Source: Anaerolineaceae bacterium
GTDB taxonomy: Bacteria > Chloroflexota > Anaerolineae > Anaerolineales > Anaerolineaceae
Assembly: GCA_003563055.1 (NCBI GenBank)
Contig: PWSY01000117.1
Span: 1-33,702 of the forward strand
Direction of reading: 5' to 3'
DNA: 33,702 nt
Of this stretch, positions 7,803 to 15,980 are shown piece after piece; position 1 is the stretch's first letter, and every line of letters starts with the position of its first letter. The notes under the pieces were generated by a model, which was not told the origin of the DNA, did not search any database, and saw only the letters and a program-made list of their open reading frames with translations. The position numbers and the translations under genes are program-made.

Positions 7803-9140
7803 TTATTGAGCCACTGCCCGCATATGCTTGATGACTGCCTCACCAAATTCAACCGTGCTCACCAGCCGGGCTTCAGGCATTTGGCAAAGGAAATCAAAAG
7901 TGACTGTTTTGGAATCGATTGTCTTCTGGATGCTTTCCTGTATTAATTCTGCTGCTGCATGCCAACCCAGATGATGAAGCATCATCTGACCTGAGAGGAT
8001 CAGTGAACATGGGTTTGCTTTATTCTGTCCTGCAATCAAAGGCGCCGTGCCATGTGTGGCTTCAAAGATGGCAACCTGGCTTTCGTCATTAAGATTCGCA
8101 CCTGGAGCAATGCCCAAGCCACCCACTTGCGCGGATAGCGCATCCGAAAACAAATCGCCGTTGAGGTTCATCGTAGCAAGAATATCAAATTCGTCAGGAC
8201 GGGTGAGCGTCCGCTCAAAAGCCGCATCGGTAATGGAATCATTAATCCAGATTTTTCCTGCCTGGATTGCTTCAGATCGATGCTGGTTGGCAACTTCCAG
8301 TCCCCCCCGTTTTTTTGATTCCAGCCATTGTCGATAGGTGTAGACCCGATCACCAAATTCTCTCTCTGCCAGGGCATATCCCCACTCAGTAAATGCGCCT
8401 TCTGTATATTTCATGATGTTGCCTTTGTGAATCAGCGTGATGCCACCGCGGTTATTTTTTTGCGCATACCGAATCGCTGCCCGCACCAATCGTTCGGAAC
8501 CCTGGCGTGAAATCGGCTTAATACCAATGCCTGAACTGGCAGGAAAACGGATTTTTGCAAATTCCTCTGGATAATGTTCCCGCAACCAGGTTTGAAATTG
8601 CATATTTGATTCGCTGCCACATTCAAACTCAATCCCCGCATAGATATCTTCCGTATTCTCGCGGAATACCACCATGTCCACATTCTGAGGGTTGTTTACC
8701 GGACACGGCACACCCGGTATCCATCGCACTGGCCGCACGCACACATACAAGTCTAAGGCCCGTCTCAGCGCCACGTTAAGTGAGCGGAACCCCTTACCGA
8801 CCGGTGTGGTCAGGGGGCCCTTGATGCCCACCAGATGCTCAGAAAATGCGTCAATCGTTTCAGACGGCAGCAGCGTGTCATATTGCTTGAGCGCCTTGTC
8901 ACCTGCAGGCAGTTCCATCCAGCATAGTTGGCGAGCAGCGCTGTAAGCCAGTTGAACGGATTCATCGAGAACAGGCCGTGCTGCCTGCCAAACATCCCAT
9001 CCTATCCCATCGCCCTCAATAAATGGAATAATCGGGTTGAGCGGCACATCCAGCCTGCCGCCTTTAAGGGTGATCTTTTCACCACCTGGTATATGTTCAA
9101 AAAAACCTGGTCTCAAACTAATCTCCTTACAATGTGTCAC
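7803..9140 (-). CDS. icd: Isocitrate dehydrogenase, E. coli Icd-like; predicted NAD+-dependent
   Basis: PFIEGDGIG, IKGPLTTPVGKGFRSLNVALRR, VVFRENTEDIYAGIE, NLNGDLFSDALSAQVGGLGIAPGANL, ATHGTAPLIAGQNKANP. Confidence 0.95.
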   Translation of the reverse strand: MTHCKEISLRPGFFEHIPGGEKITLKGGRLDVPLNPIIPFIEGDGIGWDVWQAARPVLDESVQLAYSAARQLCWMELPAGDKALKQYDTLLPSETIDAFSEHLVGIKGPLTTPVGKGFRSLNVALRRALDLYVCVRPVRWIPGVPCPVNNPQNVDMVVFRENTEDIYAGIEFECGSESNMQFQTWLREHYPEEFAKIRFPASSGIGIKPISRQGSERLVRAAIRYAQKNNRGGITLIHKGNIMKYTEGAFTEWGYALAEREFGDRVYTYRQWLESKKRGGLEVANQHRSEAIQAGKIWINDSITDAAFERTLTRPDEFDILATMNLNGDLFSDALSAQVGGLGIAPGANLNDESQVAIFEATHGTAPLIAGQNKANPCSLILSGQMMLHHLGWHAAAELIQESIQKTIDSKTVTFDFLCQMPEARLVSTVEFGEAVIKHMRAVAQ

Positions 9141-9208
9141 TTACCAGTGTGTCAGTTTGCTTTGTTATCAAAATCGCTCTTCAAATCTCAAAAAACCAAA
9201 AATCAGTA

Positions 9209-9238
9209 TTGACAATTAAGCATTTATTCATTTATAAT
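9209..9238 (+). promoter_or_regulatory. Sigma-70-type promoter for iclR-citrate synthase
   Basis: TTGACA (9209-9214), 18-bp spacer, TATAAT (9233-9238): exact consensus hexamers. Confidence 0.8.
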
Positions 9239-9264
9239 CATCCTAACATCAATTAATGAGACAC

Positions 9265-9283
9265 TGTCCCGCCATATGGGACA
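9265..9283 (+). promoter_or_regulatory. Palindromic candidate IclR-family operator
   Basis: TGTCCC-GCCATAT-GGGACA, between the predicted transcription start and the iclR ATG (9296). Confidence 0.55.
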
Positions 9284-9295
9284 TCTGAGGTATCA

Positions 9296-10120
9296 ATGGG
9301 TAGTAAACCATCAAACACACTGAACCGAGCTGTACAGATTATGGATTGTTTTACACGTGAACAACCTTACCTGGGAGTGCGCGAGATGGCGCGCATGAGC
9401 GGCCTCCCCTCCAGCACAGCCGGCCGCATCATGGCATCGCTAAAAGAATTAGGGCTGCTGGTGCAGGACCCGGAAACCAATAAATATGCCCTGGCCGGAA
9501 AAGTTCTAGCCTGGGCTGAGGTGTACAGTGTCACGGTTGATGTGCGAAGGCTGGCGATCCCCTTTATCTATGACCTGCAACGTAAAACCGGTGAGACGAT
9601 CAGCCTTTACATTCTTGAAGGCACTGAACGGGTGTGCGTCGAGCGGTTAGAGAGCGAGCAGAATGTCCGTGTTGTAGCCAGGGTTGGGCGGTATATTCCC
9701 CTGCACGCTGGATCTGCCGGAAAACTTTTCCTGGCTTATTTGCCTGAAGACAAACGTGAGGAAATCCTGGCCAATAAAGACCGTGAGGCCATCACACCCT
9801 ATACCATCACTGATCCAGACGAACTTCGGGAGCAATCTGAAAGCATACGCCAGCAGGGGTATTCCGTCAGCCATGGCGAATGGACCATTGATGCTTCAGG
9901 TGTCGCTGTACCCATTTTCAATTCACGTGGACAGATGGTCGCTGCCCTAACCGTCTCAGGTCCAACACAGCGCTTCTTTCCAGAAAACCTGGAAAAATTC
10001 ACCCTGTCATGTACACGTACGGCACAACAAATCTCTCGATTGCTGGGTTATAACGCCTCGCAACATAAAATCGGCGTTCAGTCAGGGCGGCCGACATCGC
10101 CGCCAACCTCTAATAACTGA
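9296..10120 (+). CDS. IclR family transcriptional regulator
   Basis: N-terminal wHTH (LNRAVQIMDCFTREQPYLGVREMARMSGLPSSTAGRIMASLKELGLLVQD) and C-terminal effector domain (PLHAGSAGKLFLAYLP, GEWTIDASGVAVPIFNSRGQMVAALTVSGP). Confidence 0.95.
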   Translation: MGSKPSNTLNRAVQIMDCFTREQPYLGVREMARMSGLPSSTAGRIMASLKELGLLVQDPETNKYALAGKVLAWAEVYSVTVDVRRLAIPFIYDLQRKTGETISLYILEGTERVCVERLESEQNVRVVARVGRYIPLHAGSAGKLFLAYLPEDKREEILANKDREAITPYTITDPDELREQSESIRQQGYSVSHGEWTIDASGVAVPIFNSRGQMVAALTVSGPTQRFFPENLEKFTLSCTRTAQQISRLLGYNASQHKIGVQSGRPTSPPTSNN

Positions 10121-10145
10121 ACCGGTCCATTTTTGAAATATTTAA

Positions 10146-11573
10146 TTGAAACGAGGCGTACCAATGGAAAACAATCACCATCATCAATGCAAAATACAAC
10201 AAAATAACAAAAATAACATCTCTTTTGAATCTCGCATTGCGGCCCAACTGCCCGCCTGGCAGAAACGTTTACAACGTCTTCTCAGGCAGCATAGTTCGAC
10301 GCCCATTGACCAGGTCACCGTGGGACAGATGTATGGTGGCATGCGCGGCGTTTTCTCATTGATCACAGAAATCTCGCATGTTGATCCTGCCATGGGAATC
10401 CTGATGCGCGGCTACAGCATTGATGACTTGCTCGATAAACTGCCACGGGCTAAAGACAATTCGTTCCCCTTAGCTGGTGGTTTGTACCATCTTTTGCTGG
10501 TTGACCAATTCCCCACACTGGAGGATGCCCAGGCTGTCGAATCTATGTGGCGTGAGCGCCAGGGGTTACCAGGTTATGTGATCGATCTATTGCGCGCAAT
10601 GCCCCCCGACACACACCCCATGACCCTGTTCTCACAGGCAATTTTGGCCATGCAGCCATATTCTGCTGCTGCCGGGGCATATCATCAAGGCATCTCTCGC
10701 CAGGAATATTGGCGCCCCATGTTAGAAGATGCCCTGAACATCACAGCAAACCTGCCGTTGCTGGCCGCAACGATCTATAACCTGAAATACCGCGACGGCG
10801 CTGAAGCCCAACCGGACCCAGATTTGGATTGGAGCGCAAATTTCGCACACATGATCGGAAAGGGTGCCAATAACCATTACAAAGAACTATGCCGCCTGTT
10901 CATGATCCTGCATGCAGACCAGGAGAACGGGAATGCCAGTGCACACACGTCCCACCTGGTCAGCTCCACCCTGTCAGATCTGTACCTATCCTGCTCTGCC
11001 GGGTTGAATGCACTGGCAGGGCCATTGCACGGTTTAGCCAGCCAGGAAACATTGCGCTGGTTACTGGCTCTACAATCGCGTTATAACGGGCTGCCGTCCC
11101 AATCAGAACTGGAAGCTTTTGCTCTCGAAACACTTAATACCGGCAAGGTCATTCCGGGCTATGGTCATGGCGTCCTGCGTAGCACAGATCCCCGGTTTAC
11201 GGCACAGTTCCGGTTTGCTGAACGCTACCTCCCCGATGACCCCATTTTTAACCTGGTCAAGCGTGTTTATGAAGTAATGCCCGGCGTATTACAAGCAACC
11301 GGAAAAATCAAAAACCCTTACCCAAATGTAGATGCCATTAGCGGTACACTGCAACACCATTATGGCATCACCCAATCTGAATTTTGCACGGTTTTATTCG
11401 GTACCAGCCGATTATTAGGTCTGTCAGCCCATGCCGTATGGGCGCGAGCCCTGGGCTTGTCCATTGAACGCCCCCGCGCATTAACCACATCCCTCGTGGA
11501 GGATATGGTATCCCCATCCTTAGGTGTGGACCAGCAGACGGTATCAATATCAAGCAATAACAAACAAAATTAA
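10146..11573 (+). CDS. Citrate synthase, mitochondrial/eukaryotic sequence type
   Basis: [102 protein letters not shown]. Confidence 0.93.
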   Translation: [475 protein letters not shown]

Positions 11574-11670
11574 AATTAGCGAGAAACCCAGTGATTATTA
11601 ACCAAACAATCATTGAACGTTAATCTTGTTGTTATAAACTGAGTCTGGATATATTAAAGAATAATCCTAA

Positions 11671-11723
11671 TAACTACTCAGTCTACAAGGTAGCCTTCAG
11701 CAGCAGGGCTGGCTGAGTAGTTA
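11671..11723. repeat. Palindromic interspersed repeat, copy 1 (MITE-like)
   Basis: TAACTACTCAG (11671-11681) ... CTGAGTAGTTA (11713-11723), an 11-bp perfect inverted repeat; the right end CAGCAGGGCTGGCTGAGTAGT is nearly identical to copy 2. Confidence 0.75.
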
Positions 11724-11749
11724 CAAACCTAACATCATAAAGGAAACAA

Positions 11750-13624
11750 ATGAAAAAAGATTGGCAATATTATCATCCCCCGCAAGAGCTGGCAGCAATA
11801 CTCCAAACAAACCCTGACGTGCAAATTATCAGCACATCTCAAGAATTATATGATCTGGCATGTGGCAACGCGTTAAACAAAACCTTTGATGTCACCTATG
11901 ATGTGCCCGGATTAAGCAAAATCCTGGACGCCAGTGTTGTACGGATGCGTAATGGGATTGCCGCAAACTACCCCTCACCTTACATGCGACGTCGAGACCC
12001 AAACGCGATGTTAATTGGGGATGATGAACCAACCGATCATGAGACTTTTCAAAATGTTTATGGCTATCCATTCACCGAATTACGCCAGCGAACCTTTGAG
12101 TGGCTGGCAAAGAATCCCTTAATCATGTACGGCTATGTGACCGGCAAAAAGGGCATTGGGCGTGACGGGCTGGTTGTCGCACCTGCCAATGCAGGGTTTT
12201 TCGGGTTCGGCCTGGCCTTATTACAGGGGATCACACCTTATGAAGAGGTTGTAGAAGGTTTCAAGCCATTTTCTGTCATTTATGTAGCACCAACCTTTCG
12301 CTACTCAGATTTAAAAGGCAAGCAAGTTGTGATCCATTATCGTAAGCCCGAACAACACGAAGTCTTCTCCTACAGCCTTTACCCAGGCCCCAGTGCAAAA
12401 AAGGCAGCCTACAGCATTTTATTACACCAGGGAGAGCAAGAAGGTTGGATCACAGCACATTGTTCCACGGTACGGGTAGTGACTCCTTATGACAATGCGG
12501 TTACTTTCATGCATGAGGGCGCCAGCGGCGCTGGGAAAAGTGAGATGTTAGAGTATCCACACCGTGAGGATGACGGGCGCATGCTTTATGGTGAAAACAT
12601 CATCACAGGCGAGAAACGACTGCATGAACAACCGCGTACATGCACCCTCCATCCGGTAACAGATGATATGGGCTTATGCCATCCGTCTTTGCAACACAAT
12701 GGGAAATTAGCCATCACGGATGCCGAGGACGCCTGGTTTGTACGCACAAATCACATCCAGCATTATGGCACAGACCTGAACCTTGAACGGTTGACCGCTG
12801 AACCGATAGAACCGCTTCTCTTCTTAAACATCAATGCTGCCCCAGATGGCATCGCCATGATATGGGACCATGTCCTGGATGGGCCTGATAAACGCTGTCC
12901 CAATCCGCGTGTGGTTATACCACGTCAAATCATTCCAAATATCGTCAATCAACCCGTAGATGTTGACATCCGCTCCTTTGGCATTCGCACACCTCCATGT
13001 ACAGCAGACAATCCGAGTTATGGCATTGTCGGCCTATTCCATATTCTCCCACCCGCCCTGGCCTGGTTATGGCGACTGGCAGCACCACGCGGCTTCGACA
13101 ACCCCAGCATCATTGATACAAAGGGCCTGTCATCAGAGGGTGTGGGCTCTTTCTGGGCTTTTGCAACTGGTAAGCGGACGACCCAGGCTAACTTATTGCT
13201 GGAGCAATTCGTCACCTGTCCCCAAACCTGTTATGTGCTAACCCCCAACCAGCACATCGGTGCATGGAAGGTTGGCTTCATGCCCCAGTGGTTAATGCGA
13301 GAATATCTCGCCAGGCGAGGTAACGCACGCTTTGCCCCAGAAACTGTACGAGCTTCACGTTGTGCGCTGCTGGGAGAATACCCGCACCAAATTCAGATTG
13401 AAGGGCGACTATTGTCTCGCTGGTTCCTTGCAGTAGATACCCAGCCTGAAGTTGGTGAAGAGGCCTATGACTTTGGTGCAAATGTTCTCTATGATTTCTT
13501 CCATAAAACCTTGATGGAATATGAGTGGGAGGCATTAACAGGCCTGGGAAAGGACATCTTACAATGTTGTTTCGATCGAGGGAGCGTTGAGGACTATAAA
13601 GCACTCATCCCAATGAACCGATAA
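11750..13624 (+). CDS. DUF4914-like family protein with PEPCK/HprK-like P-loop
   Basis: 624 aa; Walker A-like HEGASGAGKSEM; overall sequence consistent with the DUF4914 family from memory (family assignment not verified by search). Confidence 0.75.
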   Translation: MKKDWQYYHPPQELAAILQTNPDVQIISTSQELYDLACGNALNKTFDVTYDVPGLSKILDASVVRMRNGIAANYPSPYMRRRDPNAMLIGDDEPTDHETFQNVYGYPFTELRQRTFEWLAKNPLIMYGYVTGKKGIGRDGLVVAPANAGFFGFGLALLQGITPYEEVVEGFKPFSVIYVAPTFRYSDLKGKQVVIHYRKPEQHEVFSYSLYPGPSAKKAAYSILLHQGEQEGWITAHCSTVRVVTPYDNAVTFMHEGASGAGKSEMLEYPHREDDGRMLYGENIITGEKRLHEQPRTCTLHPVTDDMGLCHPSLQHNGKLAITDAEDAWFVRTNHIQHYGTDLNLERLTAEPIEPLLFLNINAAPDGIAMIWDHVLDGPDKRCPNPRVVIPRQIIPNIVNQPVDVDIRSFGIRTPPCTADNPSYGIVGLFHILPPALAWLWRLAAPRGFDNPSIIDTKGLSSEGVGSFWAFATGKRTTQANLLLEQFVTCPQTCYVLTPNQHIGAWKVGFMPQWLMREYLARRGNARFAPETVRASRCALLGEYPHQIQIEGRLLSRWFLAVDTQPEVGEEAYDFGANVLYDFFHKTLMEYEWEALTGLGKDILQCCFDRGSVEDYKALIPMNR

Positions 13625-13629
13625 GCGAT

Positions 13630-15003
13630 TTACTGACTAAAGCTTGTGTTCAATTGAGATTGCTTGCGTATTTCTGACAGCCCAAACACGACCAAAATGC
13701 CAACAGAAAACACAAAATAGGCGCTGAATAAAGCTGCCTCTGCCAGGTACCCCAGTATAGGCACAATTAAAAATGCCAGGCCTACTTTAGCAACCATGGC
13801 AAAGAAACTGACCTTCAGGGGTAATTCGGCTTTACCAAAAGCCAACAGTAAAGACCGGTCCCAAAAAAAGATATTGGCAACACCAAAACCAATTAACAAC
13901 ACCAACATTACACCAAAGGCAGGCGCATAGGCTTCTTTATAAATGAATATGGTACGACCAAACAAAGTCCAGGGAGAAAAGAGTAATTGCCGGCCCAAGA
14001 GCAATAATCCGAGGGCCACACTCCCCGTCCAGATCCCGGAAATTATCGTTACCTGTCCTAATAATTGTTTCAATCGTTCCCACTGCCGCATGGCAACATA
14101 CCGGGTCATTTCTGGAAATGTTGTACTGATAAAAGGCGTAATCGGCATAACCATCAAGTTTATCACTGCCAGGGCCACTTTGAAATAGCCTGCAACTGTC
14201 GTATCAAAGAAATAACCGACCCATAAAACCTCGCTGTCACGGGCGAGGATCGTAACAGTACCACTAAAATTGGAATTTATAGCAAACTTAATCATTGGTT
14301 TTATGTTTGGCAGGTTCCCACGCATGGGTGTCCGCCACCAACCCTTGCCCAGGCTTTTCGGCAACCAAAACAGCGCTAAAATTACCGGGCCAATTCCCAG
14401 CATCAGTTTGCCTGCTAGGTAAACGAGCATGACTGCAAAGACCCCACCCTGGGCCAAAAAGACCCCGAAAAACAACCCGGCTGTCATCAAACTTTGTAAC
14501 AGGTTTAATAAGGCCTGGGAGCGAAATTTACCCATCACCTGCAAGGCTCCCGTGGCGGTCTCCGACATCACATTTCCTAAAATCCCAACCCCAAAAACAA
14601 TGAAAAGTCGTTGCGTAGTAGGATCTTTGGCAATATGCGTCGCGCCCCATCCAGATAAGGCGAGGAGTACCACATAGGCCAACAACGAGGTGGCCAGTTC
14701 AGTGAGCGCGGCCACTTTCAGTATGGCTGCGGCTTCTTTATGCTTCTCCTGGGCCAGGAATCCCCCCATATAGCGGACTACAAAATCACTCATCCGAAAA
14801 GATAGCAGCCGGTTGATATTGGTAACAAAACTGATCACAACCCCCAACTCACCAAAACTTGCCACGCCAAGAAAGTTGGCCGTCAGGATACTGACAACAG
14901 CGCCAATAGCCTGACTGCCAAATAAGTAAGCTGAATTGCCAAGGACTTTTTTGAGAATAACGTCTTTCCCCCAGGTTCTTATTCCCGAGAAAAAGCGTTT
15001 CAT
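13630..15003 (-). CDS. Polysaccharide biosynthesis flippase (Wzx/MATE-like, MVF superfamily)
   Basis: About 12 hydrophobic segments; N-terminal LGNSAYLFGSQAIGAVVSILTANFLGVASFGELGVVISF. Confidence 0.85.
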   Translation of the reverse strand: MKRFFSGIRTWGKDVILKKVLGNSAYLFGSQAIGAVVSILTANFLGVASFGELGVVISFVTNINRLLSFRMSDFVVRYMGGFLAQEKHKEAAAILKVAALTELATSLLAYVVLLALSGWGATHIAKDPTTQRLFIVFGVGILGNVMSETATGALQVMGKFRSQALLNLLQSLMTAGLFFGVFLAQGGVFAVMLVYLAGKLMLGIGPVILALFWLPKSLGKGWWRTPMRGNLPNIKPMIKFAINSNFSGTVTILARDSEVLWVGYFFDTTVAGYFKVALAVINLMVMPITPFISTTFPEMTRYVAMRQWERLKQLLGQVTIISGIWTGSVALGLLLLGRQLLFSPWTLFGRTIFIYKEAYAPAFGVMLVLLIGFGVANIFFWDRSLLLAFGKAELPLKVSFFAMVAKVGLAFLIVPILGYLAEAALFSAYFVFSVGILVVFGLSEIRKQSQLNTSFSQ

Positions 15004-15980
15004 GGGGTATCAACCTGGCTGGCCCATGCCCGTTCACGCATATACCATTCCACCAGGTGGGTCACACCCTCCGCCAGGTCCACTTGAGGTGTCCAGCCCA
15101 GGAGCGCTTTGGCTCTTGTGACGTCAGCCTGGTTGGTATGCACATCAGCCAGGTGAAAAGGCTGGTGTTTAACATGGGCAGGTTTACCGATCCGTTCTTC
15201 CAACATCCGGATCAGGTGGTTAATGGTAATAACCTCATGCCCCCCTAAATTGATGATTTCATAACCAACCGGCTTGAGCGCCTGGATAGTACCTCGTGCA
15301 ATATCGTCCAGGTAAGTAAACCCTCGCGATTGCTCACCATCACCATTAACAATCACTGGTCTTCCTTCAGCAATCCACTGGCAAAAGCGAAACATGACCA
15401 TATCCGGCCGCCCTGCTGGGCCATAAACGGTGAAGTAACGTAATACGGTCACATCGATGTCATAAAGATGATGATAGGCATGCGCCATGGCCTCAGCCCC
15501 TTTTTTGCTGGCCGCATAGGGTTGGAGCGGGTGGTCACTGTCATCTGTTTCTTTGAAGGGCGGTTCTGACACCTCGGCATACAAACTTGAAGTCGAAGCC
15601 AGTACTAATTTCTGAATATCCTTCCGACGGCAAAGTTCCAGCAGGTTGAGTGTGCCGGTCATGTTGGTGTCCAGGTAAACCCAAGGGTCCGTCAGGCTGG
15701 TACGAACGCCCGCTCGGGCAGCCAGGTTGATAACCCCGACAACCTCGCCAGGCAGCCAATCTGCCATTGCATCTATGGCCGCACGATCAGCGATATCTAA
15801 CTTGAGGAAGTGAAAACCTGGCAGCAATCTCAAGCTGTCCAGACGATAATCCTTGAGCCGGATATCGTAAGCGTCATTCATATTGTCAACGCCATAGACG
15901 CTGTGCCCTGCTTCCAGAAGAAATGACGCCACGCGAAAAGCAATGAAACCGGCTGTGCCTGTCAGAAGATAATTCGCCAT
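15000..15980 (-). CDS. NAD-dependent nucleotide-sugar epimerase (UDP-glucuronate epimerase-like SDR)
   Basis: YLLTGTAGFIAFRVASFLLEAGHSVYGVDNMNDAYD, YAASKKGAEAMAHAYHHLYDIDVTVLRYFTVYGPAGRPDM, FTYLDDIARG. Confidence 0.92.
   Translation of the reverse strand: MANYLLTGTAGFIAFRVASFLLEAGHSVYGVDNMNDAYDIRLKDYRLDSLRLLPGFHFLKLDIADRAAIDAMADWLPGEVVGVINLAARAGVRTSLTDPWVYLDTNMTGTLNLLELCRRKDIQKLVLASTSSLYAEVSEPPFKETDDSDHPLQPYAASKKGAEAMAHAYHHLYDIDVTVLRYFTVYGPAGRPDMVMFRFCQWIAEGRPVIVNGDGEQSRGFTYLDDIARGTIQALKPVGYEIINLGGHEVITINHLIRMLEERIGKPAHVKHQPFHLADVHTNQADVTRAKALLGWTPQVDLAEGVTHLVEWYMRERAWASQVDTP

Noticed and set aside
8047-9219. Multiple ORFs antisense to or overlapping icd (8047-8337, 8555-8779, 8692-8946, 8928-9212 and others)
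   Set aside because: Shadow ORFs in other frames of a strongly supported icd; no protein-like composition.
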